Origin: an uncultured Bacteroidales bacterium
GTDB taxonomy: Bacteria > Bacteroidota > Bacteroidia > Bacteroidales > UBA932
Length of the DNA: 57,383 bases
NCBI GenBank assembly: GCA_947305045.1
Contig: CAMZCW010000002.1
Coordinates: 1 to 57,383 of the forward strand
Direction of reading: 5' to 3'
Shown: positions 1 to 7,997 of the stretch, piece by piece
Layout: each line of letters starts with the position of its first letter
Numbering within the stretch: position 1 is the first letter of the stretch
Notes under the pieces: model-generated
What the model saw: only the letters and a program-made list of their open reading frames with translations
The model's database searches: none
Told to the model about the DNA's origin: nothing
Translations under genes and position numbers: made by a program

Positions 1-46
1 AGGTTCCGTCCTGTGCCCTTTCAATAATTGCTTCTATTGTTATCAT
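1..46 (-). CDS. hicB: HicB-type antitoxin, N-terminal fragment cut by window edge
   Basis: The minus strand from position 46 reads ATG followed by 14 codons giving M-I-T-I-E-A-I-I-E-R-A-Q-D-G-T, which runs off the window. This resembles the beta-strand start of HicB antitoxins (I-x-x-x-I-E-x-A-x-D-G). Its ATG overlaps the TGA of hicA in an ATGA junction, the usual hicA-hicB order with translational coupling. HicB normally binds and blocks HicA and represses the operon. Only 15 residues are visible, so the call leans on the partner gene. Confidence 0.7.
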   Translation of the reverse strand, partial: MITIEAIIERAQDGT

Positions 47-222
47 ACCAAATGCATTTCCTTCTTGATTTTACGCTCCAAACCTTTTCCCATTTCCTTA
101 CCCTGGTGGTAGGGAATCGGATAAGTCCTTGTCCCCTTCCGGTATATCACATGGCTTCCAGATTGCCTTAACACTTCCCATCCGTTTTGTCTGGCCAGTC
201 GATGGATTTCATCGTACTTCAT
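43..222 (-). CDS. hicA: HicA-type mRNA interferase toxin
   Basis: A 59-residue protein with the HicA double-stranded-RNA-binding-like fold signature: G14-W15, then R-Q-S-G-S-H24 and Y-R-K, then P-x-H and a C-terminal G-L-x-x-x-I-x-K. His24 matches the catalytic histidine of the family, which cleaves mRNA until neutralised by HicB. The frame is open upstream to 309, but the shorter start at 222 gives the usual family length and lies just downstream of a good promoter, so I take 222. The stop overlaps the hicB start. It sits beside an unrelated operon terminator, as expected for a mobile toxin-antitoxin module. Confidence 0.85.
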   Translation of the reverse strand: MKYDEIHRLARQNGWEVLRQSGSHVIYRKGTRTYPIPYHQGKEMGKGLERKIKKEMHLV

Positions 223-230
223 CTTTTGTG

Positions 231-261
231 CAAAAATAGTTAATTTTCTATTGAAAACAAA
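231..261 (-). promoter_or_regulatory. Bacteroidota-type promoter for hicAB
   Basis: On the minus strand TTTG (258-261) is separated by 19 bp from TATTTTTG (231-238), matching the -33/-7 consensus TTTG...TAnnTTTG. The start site would fall only a few bases before the hicA ATG at 222, giving an almost leaderless transcript. Confidence 0.55.
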
Positions 262-335
262 ACCAAAGAATAGAAGTTTTACTATTCTGCTTTTTATTTC
301 CCTAAGCAAATTTGGCTATTTTGCCTCTGATGAAG

Positions 336-362
336 AAATTTTGGCAAGGCTTGCCAAAATTT
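336..362. repeat. Perfect 12-bp inverted repeat with 3-bp loop
   Basis: AAATTTTGGCAA, GGC, TTGCCAAAATTT. It lies between the operon terminator (391-419) and the hicAB promoter. It could be an operator or a small hairpin; function is unknown. A related half, GGCTATTTTGCC, lies just left at about 313-324. Confidence 0.6.
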
Positions 363-390
363 GGATATTTGTGATTATTTATTATAAAAA

Positions 391-419
391 CCGGCCCGAA
401 GGGTAATCCTACGGACCGG
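391..419 (-). terminator. Rho-independent terminator of the receptor/lipoprotein operon
   Basis: On the minus strand CCGGTCCG pairs with CGGGCCGG, with one pair a G-U wobble that would be a C-A mismatch in a plus-strand transcript, followed by TTTTTATAAT. It lies 20 bp after the stop of the gene at 441-1631. Strand asymmetry of the pairing supports minus-strand use. Confidence 0.8.
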
Positions 420-440
420 CTAAAGTATGCGCTTATGCGT

Positions 441-1631
441 TTATTTAAGGGAAGGGGTAGCGTCGCGAGTGAAGTCGTTGGTGGAGTTGTTGGTGTCCAC
501 CAGCTTGCCGTCTGCGCTCTTGCGGAGGGTGCTCTTGCCAAAGCGGTCCGGGTCTGAGTCCACCTTGCCGCAACCGGTATAGCCGGCGTCGATGGTGGCG
601 TTGAAGGCGGGGTTGCCATAGTCCTCTTCCACGCCGCAGTTGATGCCGTCCACCACCCAGGCGTTCGGAATCAGGTAACTGCCCTCATCATAAGGCTCCT
701 TCGGAACGAGTATTTCACCGCCCATCCAGAAGGAAGATGTGCCGGTAAAGGCGTTATTGGTCATGAAGGATTCTTCCGTCACGCCGTCCGGGAACTTCAC
801 CAGAGCATAGGATTCGTAGCCGCGGTTGTGGAGGAGGCTAAAGCTGGCAGATGATTTAAGTAAAATCTTCATGTTGGGCACGTCGGGGTTGTCCACATCC
901 AGCTCCTCGCCGTCGAAGATTTCAAAATCGGCCTGGCTTAAATCCACGCCCTTACCGTTTTCCGTTGCAAAGTCCTGCGCAGCGAAGGCGACAACCAGGG
1001 ATTGGCCAGGCAGCACGGGCACGTCCGCTCCGTCTCCGGGGAATTGGAACAAGTCCTTCACCAGGATGTCTCCGGAAAGGTCGTCATCAATAAGATCGTA
1101 AGAGTAGCCGCCGTTCTGGGAGTTCTCGGAGGACTTGCAGATGATGAGGCCATCGGCATAGAGCAGCTTGTCGGTGTTATTGGTAATCTTGAAATACTGG
1201 TCGCCATCCATACTGTCGCTCCTGCCGCTCTCCAGCATGAAACCGCTGAAGAACACCTCTTCAATGACAAAGCTGCCGGACTTGACGTCATCGGCCTCAG
1301 GAAGGCCCTGAACGATGCTCAGCTTGGCCGTAGCGGTTTCTGCCTGAATGGTGAGTTCAGCGGCGCGGGCGGCTACTTCTTCCATCGCATCGACACGGAT
1401 ATACAGCGTAGCGTCGCCGGATCCTTCCAGCGGCTCCACGTTGTACCAGGTTTGCGCATCCTTGACGATTTTCCAGGGACGGTTGGCCTTCAGTTCAACG
1501 GCAACGGTGCCATCCGTTCCGGAGTACGCCACCTCTACGGTTGCGGGGTTCACGGACACGGCCGGGTCGGGGGTTTTGTTGCAGGCCACCAGGGCCAGCA
1601 CAGTGCTAAATACAATAGCTAACTTTTTCAT
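441..1631 (-). CDS. BACON / DUF4876-like outer-membrane lipoprotein
   Basis: A 396-residue secreted lipoprotein: signal peptide with lipobox L-V-A-C (Cys17), then a BACON-type Ig-like domain (about 25-110, with the A-x-R-P-W-x-I pattern and a W-x-x-V-x-P-x-x-G-S-G run), then a longer domain beginning I-E-E-V-F-F-S-G-F and containing D-G-D-Q-Y-F-K-I-T-N-N and Y-A-D-G-L, as in DUF4876 proteins of Bacteroidales. It is last in a minus-strand operon after the DUF6850-like barrel (19 bp gap) and is followed by a terminator. Surface exposure and a role with the adjacent TonB-dependent receptor are inferred from context; the ligand is unknown. Confidence 0.7.
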   Translation of the reverse strand: MKKLAIVFSTVLALVACNKTPDPAVSVNPATVEVAYSGTDGTVAVELKANRPWKIVKDAQTWYNVEPLEGSGDATLYIRVDAMEEVAARAAELTIQAETATAKLSIVQGLPEADDVKSGSFVIEEVFFSGFMLESGRSDSMDGDQYFKITNNTDKLLYADGLIICKSSENSQNGGYSYDLIDDDLSGDILVKDLFQFPGDGADVPVLPGQSLVVAFAAQDFATENGKGVDLSQADFEIFDGEELDVDNPDVPNMKILLKSSASFSLLHNRGYESYALVKFPDGVTEESFMTNNAFTGTSSFWMGGEILVPKEPYDEGSYLIPNAWVVDGINCGVEEDYGNPAFNATIDAGYTGCGKVDSDPDRFGKSTLRKSADGKLVDTNNSTNDFTRDATPSLK

Positions 1632-1650
1632 AATGATTTATTTGTTAAGG

Positions 1651-3093
1651 TTAAAATTCCAATCCTATGGCAACGAGGACGTCCCAGCGGTGGTGGCCCT
1701 CCTTGAGGGCATGCCTGTAGGCCGCCTCCGGCCTTGCATACAAAAACAAATCCCGGGCAACCTTCCGGCCCGCAACGGCCTTGAGGCCACCATGGACCGT
1801 GTGGTCCGACCATCGGCCATACAAGTGGTCGAAATAGGTCTGGAAGCGGCTGTCCAGCGGCAGTTTCTCCAGATTCCGACTACTGGTCACGCACAGCCGG
1901 ACACCGGCCTCCCCTTCCACGCGGAACTTCCAGGCGCCGGCCCGGAAAGCGGCACTGCCCGTAGCGATGGCCTGCGCATAGTGGAAGGCCATGCCCGCAC
2001 CCGGCTGCACGTTCTGCCAATTGGCTCCGCTGTAAGTCAGGCGCGGCAGGAGCGTCCAGGTGGCCCGTTCCCCTTCCCAGCTCCGGAATCCGCTCACGGA
2101 GGCCTTCCAGGACAGGACTTGAAGCATATCCAGACCGGAGAGCACATTGAAGGCGCTGGTCTGGTCCACAATGTTCTCCGTGCCCATTTTTACGCGCAAT
2201 TGGGCATCGGCCCGGATATAGGCCTGCGACCATTTGTGGCCGCCGTAAAGGTGCATTTCCTGGTTTAGGAGTTTGCTCATGGGCGTTTCGTTGTTGCCGG
2301 GCAGGTGGCGGACCACCTGGAGCCAGGTATATGAAGCGCCGCCTATCCAGCCCAAGCCGTTCACCGGCTCCAGCACCAGGCGGGCGTTGAAGCCGTTGCC
2401 GTTAAAGCGCACCGCCGTGTTCTTCTTGGCGCCGGAAAAACGGGTGGAATAGCGACCGAAGCCCAGGTAATGCAGCACGGAAGTGTTGTTGCCCTTCGGG
2501 TCCATGAATTCCACGTCCTCGCTTTGGTGATAGCGCCGGTAGCCTGCCTCCAGGGAAAGCGCGTACGCCCCCATCTGAAGGCCTCCCAGAGCCGATACCT
2601 GTAAATCGGCCGTAATATTACGGGGACGCGGGTCCACGTTGCGGTACTCGTGCAAGGCGCGATAGTCCGCCCAAATACTGTAGAAGAAACGGCCCGGGCG
2701 CGAGGCGAAACGGGCGGCAAAGCGGTACTGCTCCTTTTGCAGGTCGCCGCCCACGGTATCCAGGGTAATATAGGGTGCCAGGATGTCCCAGTCGGAGGAG
2801 GTGTTCCAGTTCACGGCCCGCTTGACGCCCCGCTCGTAGGAGACGCGGCCTTCCACCCGGTGGATGGAATCCAGGCAGTGATGGGAATGGGCGCGGAACT
2901 CCCCTTGCATCAGGCCTTTGCCCTCTGCCGGGAGGTACGCATCGTCCTCCTCCCGCATCCGGAAGCCCACCTGCGCCTGCGTCCGGTTGTCCACCGGCTG
3001 GAAAAGCAAGGTCTGGCCTTCCTGGCGCACCTGGCCGGTGAGCGGCAGCACCACCCCCAGCAGCAACAACCCTATGAGCACCCGCCTTTTCAT
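1651..3093 (-). CDS. DUF6850-like outer-membrane beta-barrel protein
   Basis: 480 residues with a cleavable signal peptide (hydrophobic stretch ending about L-T-G-Q) and then alternating aromatic/polar strands typical of an outer-membrane barrel, ending in an aromatic C-terminal residue (I-G-L-E-F), the usual barrel signal. It resembles the DUF6850 family that accompanies TonB-dependent receptors in Bacteroidales; the family name is from memory of the gene neighbourhood, so moderately sure. Its ATG overlaps the TGA of the preceding small lipoprotein gene (ATGA), so the two are translationally coupled. No enzymatic motif is visible. Confidence 0.6.
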   Translation of the reverse strand: MKRRVLIGLLLLGVVLPLTGQVRQEGQTLLFQPVDNRTQAQVGFRMREEDDAYLPAEGKGLMQGEFRAHSHHCLDSIHRVEGRVSYERGVKRAVNWNTSSDWDILAPYITLDTVGGDLQKEQYRFAARFASRPGRFFYSIWADYRALHEYRNVDPRPRNITADLQVSALGGLQMGAYALSLEAGYRRYHQSEDVEFMDPKGNNTSVLHYLGFGRYSTRFSGAKKNTAVRFNGNGFNARLVLEPVNGLGWIGGASYTWLQVVRHLPGNNETPMSKLLNQEMHLYGGHKWSQAYIRADAQLRVKMGTENIVDQTSAFNVLSGLDMLQVLSWKASVSGFRSWEGERATWTLLPRLTYSGANWQNVQPGAGMAFHYAQAIATGSAAFRAGAWKFRVEGEAGVRLCVTSSRNLEKLPLDSRFQTYFDHLYGRWSDHTVHGGLKAVAGRKVARDLFLYARPEAAYRHALKEGHHRWDVLVAIGLEF

Positions 3094-3464
3094 TGCAAAT
3101 TCAGCAGTTTAAGCGTTACGGTGGCGTTGTCCCCCGTGAGCGTCACGGCGTCCAGCATGGTGGCATATTGGGCCGAGCGAACCCGCCGGGCCGTTCCGTC
3201 TGCGTAAGCGGCCAAGCCGTCAAACGCCAGCACATACACGCCCTTAAGCACCTGCAGCTCGCATTTTCCGTTCACGAACACAGGGAAAGGATAGGTCTCC
3301 CCCGTGTTCAGATTCCGAAAGTAATTGCCCGCCAGCGTGTTATCCACAGTTAGCGCCACAACGGGCAGCTCGGACTCCACTTGCAGCGTCACCCGGCAGA
3401 ACAGGTTCTGCTTGGTGCAGGAAACCAGCACCAGCAAAGAACATATGAGGGCAAGCTTTTTCAT
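3090..3464 (-). CDS. Small lipoprotein of the receptor operon
   Basis: 124 residues with a lipoprotein signal (L-V-S-C, Cys16) and a short beta-rich domain containing L-T-V-D-N-T-L-A-G-N-Y-F. It may be a single Ig-like or FimB-like domain; I do not recognise the family with certainty. It overlaps by 4 bp both the upstream receptor gene (its ATG in the receptor TGA) and the downstream barrel gene, so the three proteins are made from one coupled message. Function unknown; probably a surface accessory of the receptor. Confidence 0.65.
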   Translation of the reverse strand: MKKLALICSLLVLVSCTKQNLFCRVTLQVESELPVVALTVDNTLAGNYFRNLNTGETYPFPVFVNGKCELQVLKGVYVLAFDGLAAYADGTARRVRSAQYATMLDAVTLTGDNATVTLKLLNLQ

Positions 3465-6169
3465 AGTGTAAAGTCGATTTCCATGCCGAAGTACGGGGTT
3501 GAGGAACGCCGCACAAAAGCGCCGTTCATGTAATAGTCCGGCGCAATGGCCAGCAGGCGGTTCACAAACAGGGAAACAGCAATTTTATCGAAATAGAACT
3601 TCTTGGTAGCCTTCAAGTTAAAATAGGTAGCAAAAGGAACCAGATAATCATAATTCATGTTGGAAGCGTCCAGTATTAAGCGCCGGAGCACCGGATCCTG
3701 GGCGTCGGCCTCTGTATAAGGATGTTCTTCCAAGTTCTTGTCCAGATAGGCCAGAGGCATTCGGGACCGGGCAATAGGATAGTGGTTGCTGAACCAGGAA
3801 GTTTGGACCGATACCGACAGGATGAGCCCCAGACGGGGAATCTGGGTATCCAGCATAATATTGGTATTCAGTTGGGTGTAGGTGCTGCCGTCGTTCACCT
3901 CATAATATCCCACATAAGCGTAACGGCTGCCGCTGATAATAGCCGATGGCACGTAATAGAGCGGCGCACTGTTGGTGTTCTTGGTGACGAACCAGGCGCC
4001 GTTGGCCGTGATGCGCGTATTGATGGACTGGATACGGGGCGATGTGAACGTGAATTCCACGCCCTGCTTGAGCGTCTGAGAGCCGTTGGTGGTGATGCCG
4101 TGCGCCTGCAGGACCGTATCGGCCTGCCAAGGGAGAGATGTCACGTCCGGCGGGCCTGTGAGGCTGTTTTTGTCGATTCCGCTGCCGTCGTAGCGCTTGA
4201 CGATGTAGCGCCCGTAACGGGAACTGCTGCGAAAGCCGGAAGTCATGTTCTCGCGGAAATAGTCCACGGACAGGTGGAAGCCGTTCCAGCTGACATCGGC
4301 CCCAATCTCCCATTTGAAGTTGCGGGCGGGCGCAAGGTCATAATTGGTGGGGTCTTCCTTATAGACGTACATGTAGGAGCGACGCAAGTTCGCCTCCACG
4401 GGCCAGTAGTTGAACACCTGGATGTCCCCGTACACCGGCTCCGGGAACAGCATGTCCATGGTGGGAAACTTGGTATGGAGGCCCACGCCGGCATAAACGC
4501 CGGCATCCAGGCGGTGTCCCTTGACGATAGCGGTGGGGAAATTATAGCGAATGTTGGCGCGCGGGTCCACATACGGCCGGGCATTCACCCGGAACGCTTT
4601 TCCCGCGCCCAGCAGCATGCTCATACGCGCGCCGGCAGCCCATTCCAGCCCTCCCCAGCCCAGCTTGGCGCTGCCGTTTTCCTCCGCATAGACGGAAAGC
4701 TGATGGTTGCCCGGAATGGCATAATAAGGCCGCGGGCGGGCGCTGGTGACGGAGGAGAAAGGACGGGTGATGTCAAAGACGGTCCCCTCGCCCAGGTTCT
4801 TGTCCAGGGTCCACTGGAAGCCGCCCTTGAGGCGCTGTTCGCCCCATTTGAAAGTGACGGCCGACTGCAGGTAGGCATAGACCGGAAGGCCTTTTACCTG
4901 CAAGGTGGACTCATAGCGGACCGGCAGGATGAGGGCGTCCCACTCCCCCGGTTCCGTGGCTGTGCTGTAGGGCTGCTCGGCCCCGTTAATCACGTATTTC
5001 CAGCGGCTGATGCGGTCGTTTTCTACGGTGAGCGACGCGGTGGTTACCCAGCTGCGGAAGGCGGAGGTATTGTCCCGCGCCTTCACGGAGAAGTCCAGGC
5101 CGGCGTCCAGCTTGTTATAGGACGAATAGTACGTCTCAACAGGCCCCATGGTGCCAAAATCCAGGTTCTCGTCGCTCTTTTGGTTGTCGAAGGAGCCGGT
5201 ATAGTCCAGCGAGGCGTTGAGCACGTATTCCAGCTCCTTTTTCCAGGTTTTCCCCATGCGGATGGTACCCGTCATGCGCTGGTAATTCTGGCGCGGATTG
5301 CGGGGATCGGCTATGGAACGGAGGTAATTGGCGCCGACATTGAGCGTGAACGATTTCCACTCGAAGTCCTTGCCCACGTAGAAGAGCTTGGAGCCCATAT
5401 CGGCCTTAAAACGGGCCCTGAGGGTTTTTCCGCCGCGTTTGCGGGTAATTTTGAGGAGGCCGCTGGTGAGGTCGCCGTATTCCACGGAGGCAATGCCGCG
5501 CACCACTTCCACCGACTCGATGTCTTCCGTGGTGATGGTGCGGAGGTCCGTGCCGTAATTCACGTAACTGCTGCCCAGGTTGCTGTAGGTGGGCGATGAC
5601 TGCAAATTGGCGTTGTTTCCCACCGGCCTGCCGTCAATAAGTACGGCCGTTCCCAGGGCCGACGTGGCATAGTTGCCGCTCACCGACGCCGCGCTGCGCA
5701 GGTTGGCCACCTGCGGGGAGGCCAGGTTCGGGTCCATGGCGCGACCGCCCGGCAGCAGCTCCAGCACGTCCTTAATGCTGGACGGCTGAATGTGTTCGAT
5801 GGCATCCTTGCCGATGACGGAAGTGGCCGTGACGCCCCGCTCCTCCTGTGCTGTTACCACGACCTCCTGAAGAGCGAAAATGTCCGGCTGGAGGCGATAG
5901 ACACCGCCCTTCACAGGGTCTGCCTTGAGGGTTTTATAGCCCAGAGAGGTGATGGTGAACGGCGATTTTTCGTGGGTTTTCAGCGAAAAAACGCCCAAAG
6001 AGTCCGTTATGGCCCAGTTTTTCCCTTGCGTGACAGCCGCGCCGGGAACGGGCTCCCCCGTCTGGGCATCCCTGACGGTTCCGTTAAAAACCTCCTGGGC
6101 CTCTGCAACGCTGCAGAAAGCCAGGAGGCTCAAGAAAAACGTGATTGTATGAACTACCTTAACCGTCAT
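3461..6169 (-). CDS. TonB-dependent outer-membrane receptor
   Basis: About 902 residues. Order: signal peptide ending A-E-A, carboxypeptidase-regulatory-like domain (V-R-D-A-Q-T-G-E-P-V-P-G-A-A-V), the conserved L-Q-E-V-V-V-T-A linker, plug domain (I-D-G-R-P-V-G-N-N and E-S-V-E-V-V-R-G-I-A-S-V-E-Y-G-D), then a 22-strand-type barrel ending D-F-T-L. It imports a large or scarce ligand using TonB energy. The frame is open to a TTG at 6184, but that codon lies inside the -7 box; the ATG at 6169 follows it and begins a proper signal peptide. It is not accompanied by a SusD, so it is more like a siderophore, cofactor or peptide receptor than a glycan SusC. Ligand unknown. Confidence 0.9.
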   Translation of the reverse strand: MTVKVVHTITFFLSLLAFCSVAEAQEVFNGTVRDAQTGEPVPGAAVTQGKNWAITDSLGVFSLKTHEKSPFTITSLGYKTLKADPVKGGVYRLQPDIFALQEVVVTAQEERGVTATSVIGKDAIEHIQPSSIKDVLELLPGGRAMDPNLASPQVANLRSAASVSGNYATSALGTAVLIDGRPVGNNANLQSSPTYSNLGSSYVNYGTDLRTITTEDIESVEVVRGIASVEYGDLTSGLLKITRKRGGKTLRARFKADMGSKLFYVGKDFEWKSFTLNVGANYLRSIADPRNPRQNYQRMTGTIRMGKTWKKELEYVLNASLDYTGSFDNQKSDENLDFGTMGPVETYYSSYNKLDAGLDFSVKARDNTSAFRSWVTTASLTVENDRISRWKYVINGAEQPYSTATEPGEWDALILPVRYESTLQVKGLPVYAYLQSAVTFKWGEQRLKGGFQWTLDKNLGEGTVFDITRPFSSVTSARPRPYYAIPGNHQLSVYAEENGSAKLGWGGLEWAAGARMSMLLGAGKAFRVNARPYVDPRANIRYNFPTAIVKGHRLDAGVYAGVGLHTKFPTMDMLFPEPVYGDIQVFNYWPVEANLRRSYMYVYKEDPTNYDLAPARNFKWEIGADVSWNGFHLSVDYFRENMTSGFRSSSRYGRYIVKRYDGSGIDKNSLTGPPDVTSLPWQADTVLQAHGITTNGSQTLKQGVEFTFTSPRIQSINTRITANGAWFVTKNTNSAPLYYVPSAIISGSRYAYVGYYEVNDGSTYTQLNTNIMLDTQIPRLGLILSVSVQTSWFSNHYPIARSRMPLAYLDKNLEEHPYTEADAQDPVLRRLILDASNMNYDYLVPFATYFNLKATKKFYFDKIAVSLFVNRLLAIAPDYYMNGAFVRRSSTPYFGMEIDFTL

Positions 6170-6181
6170 GAATGTGGACTG

Positions 6182-6212
6182 CAAAGGTAGTTGCTGCGCG
6201 TACGCGCGACAA
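6182..6212 (-). promoter_or_regulatory. Promoter directly upstream of the TonB-dependent receptor
   Basis: Minus strand: TTG (6210-6212), 20 bp, TACCTTTG (6182-6189), a full match to the Bacteroidota -33/-7 pattern. The predicted start (about 6175) is about 6 bases before the receptor ATG at 6169. This gives the receptor operon a promoter separate from the ABC operon upstream. Confidence 0.65.
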
Positions 6213-6229
6213 TCCCTATTATTTGGTAT

Positions 6230-7246
6230 TTAGAAGCGCGGTTTTACCCATCCATCGCTAGAAGAGGTGAAACTGAGGCCGGGGAAAGACCTTTCGTGGG
6301 GGTATGGACGCTCCAGCGTGCCCACCAGCGAGAAGTCGCTGCTGCGGAGGGCCCAGAAGCGCTCACCCTTTTCCGTGGAGGTCTTCACGGTGTAGTAGAA
6401 CAGGTCGCCCACCAGCAGAAGGTCCTCCTTGTGCGGGTCAAAGACCACTTCCGTCTTCACCACTTCCCCGTCCGGGCGCAGCATGTACAGGTGGTTGTCG
6501 GCACTCACCAGATATCCCAGCGTAGCGTGGTTGTCGAACTCCGTGATGAGCATGAAATGCACGCCCAGGCCGTCCGCCTGCGGGAAATGGCGCACATGCA
6601 CGGTGTCGTTGATTTGCTTGATTTGGAACACCTTGTTCTCCGCATCCGTCACCAGGTAGCCCTCGTCATACGCTTTGCGGTGCGACGGCTTGCCGGCAAA
6701 ATAACGGGCCGGATACACAAACCCTTCCGCCTGTAGCGCAGCATTGAACAGCCGCGTTTTCTCCTCCCGGAGGGTGTTGGAGGCCATTTCTATAATGTCG
6801 ATACTCCCCTTCCGGCTCACCAGGGCGTCCTCGGGGTCTTTGAGTTCCAAGCGCTCCGGCACGCTTTCCAAAAGGAGGTATACCGGCGGCAGCGTGCGGT
6901 TCAGGTCCTTGGGGTCGCTGGAGGCGATAACGGCATTCTGCTCAATCTCCTCCAAGGTCACTTTCCGGCCCTCCAGCGTATCCGGCAAGGTGCCGCGGGA
7001 GGCCAGTACAGAGGCGTAGAACGTAGGTTGGGCCTCGTCGCCATAGACATTGCCTTTTGTGTCGATGAATTGGAATCCCCTGCCCTCGCTGCGGTCCAGC
7101 GACGTGAAGTCGTGCACGGTGCAACTGTACAGCGTGAAGGGCGTGGAATAAGGTTTCAGGGTAATGAGGTTATACAGCCACGGCAGCACCCACAGCAGCA
7201 GCGCCGCCAGCGAAAGTCCCAGGATAATTTGTCCGTATCGTTTCAT
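6230..7246 (-). CDS. DUF4857-like membrane-anchored protein
   Basis: 338 residues with one N-terminal membrane segment (about 7-28) followed by a large extracytoplasmic domain rich in short beta strands; resembles Bacteroidales DUF4857 proteins that are encoded between an ABC-2-type permease and a TonB receptor. No catalytic motif is seen. The start at 7246 lies 6 bp after the stop of the permease gene, indicating one operon with it. I infer a partner or sensor for the ABC transporter; the family name is a recollection, not a search result. Confidence 0.6.
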   Translation of the reverse strand: MKRYGQIILGLSLAALLLWVLPWLYNLITLKPYSTPFTLYSCTVHDFTSLDRSEGRGFQFIDTKGNVYGDEAQPTFYASVLASRGTLPDTLEGRKVTLEEIEQNAVIASSDPKDLNRTLPPVYLLLESVPERLELKDPEDALVSRKGSIDIIEMASNTLREEKTRLFNAALQAEGFVYPARYFAGKPSHRKAYDEGYLVTDAENKVFQIKQINDTVHVRHFPQADGLGVHFMLITEFDNHATLGYLVSADNHLYMLRPDGEVVKTEVVFDPHKEDLLLVGDLFYYTVKTSTEKGERFWALRSSDFSLVGTLERPYPHERSFPGLSFTSSSDGWVKPRF

Positions 7247-7252
7247 AAGCCT

Positions 7253-7924
7253 TTAATCTTGAAGTCCTTCCTTGAAACGCGCCACACCGGCAAATAGCAG
7301 ACCTGCCGATGCCGCCACGTACAGCAGCAGCCACGGGAAAAAGCCGTTGTAGGCCTCCGGAATACCGCTCAGGTACAGCAGGCGCAGGAGCCCCGCCGCC
7401 ACCAGCAGAATGAGCACCCGGAAGCGCCAGGTGGGCTCCAAGCACAGGGCCGATGTAAACAAGTACCCCGCCCATCCGGCCAGATACCACACAGCCATGG
7501 TTTTGAGTACGCGGGCCACCAGCTCGCCGGGCACCCAAGCACTTAATGCCCAGGCGCTTGTGCATGCCTGTAAGGCATAGAGCAGCGTCAAGGCCGTGAG
7601 GCCGTACAGGGCCATGGCCAGCAGCATCCGCCCCTGCGGATACGGCAGATGAAGGGTGAGTTTCAGGCGTTTTTGCTGGATTTCCGGGATGAACTGGCCC
7701 AGCGCCAGCAGTGCGCCGGCGATGGCCGGCACATAGCGGAGGATTTCCGTGAGGACGGTTTCCTTGGTTACCAGGGCCTCCCAAAGCAGGCCGGCGCCCC
7801 TGAATTCCACCACCTTGGCCAGGTTCAGGAAGCAGTAAAACGTAAGAGCGGCCATGGCCAGCAACAGACCCAGTAGCAGCCAGCGGGTTTTGAGCCACTC
7901 CTTGTATAATATCATTTTGTTCAT
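7253..7924 (-). CDS. ABC-2-type transporter permease
   Basis: 223 residues from ATG 7924, with six hydrophobic segments visible (about 20-40, 56-76, 95-120, 132-150, 160-180, 195-215) and an N-terminal amphipathic stretch typical of small ABC-2 permeases. The open frame extends to 7975, but that extension encodes only REP-like repeat sequence (S-T-E-R-S-E-W-R-N-L), so the start after the repeat is preferred. It follows the ABC ATPase gene after a 71-bp gap filled by the repeat. Substrate unknown; these two-component exporters often act in lipid, peptide or stress-related export. Confidence 0.75.
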   Translation of the reverse strand: MNKMILYKEWLKTRWLLLGLLLAMAALTFYCFLNLAKVVEFRGAGLLWEALVTKETVLTEILRYVPAIAGALLALGQFIPEIQQKRLKLTLHLPYPQGRMLLAMALYGLTALTLLYALQACTSAWALSAWVPGELVARVLKTMAVWYLAGWAGYLFTSALCLEPTWRFRVLILLVAAGLLRLLYLSGIPEAYNGFFPWLLLYVAASAGLLFAGVARFKEGLQD

Positions 7925-7930
7925 AGGCAT

Positions 7931-7997
7931 GAGATTTCTCCACTCACTTCGTTCGGTCGAAATGACAAGTGTCATTCTGTGCGAAGTCGAAGAATCT
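7931..7997. repeat. REP-like palindromic pair between ABC ATPase and permease
   Basis: Two inverted half-elements: GAGATTTCTC...GAAATGACA (7931-7966) and TGTCATTCTG...GAAGAATCT (7970-7997). The right end overlaps the last stop codon bases of the ATPase gene. Same family as copies at 11893, 12841, 14544, 21803, 23501 and 29117. Confidence 0.85.

Noticed and set aside
3722..5599. 625-codon plus-strand frame opposite the TonB-dependent receptor
   Set aside because: Shadow of the receptor gene; no recognisable domain, and the minus strand has a full receptor with promoter.
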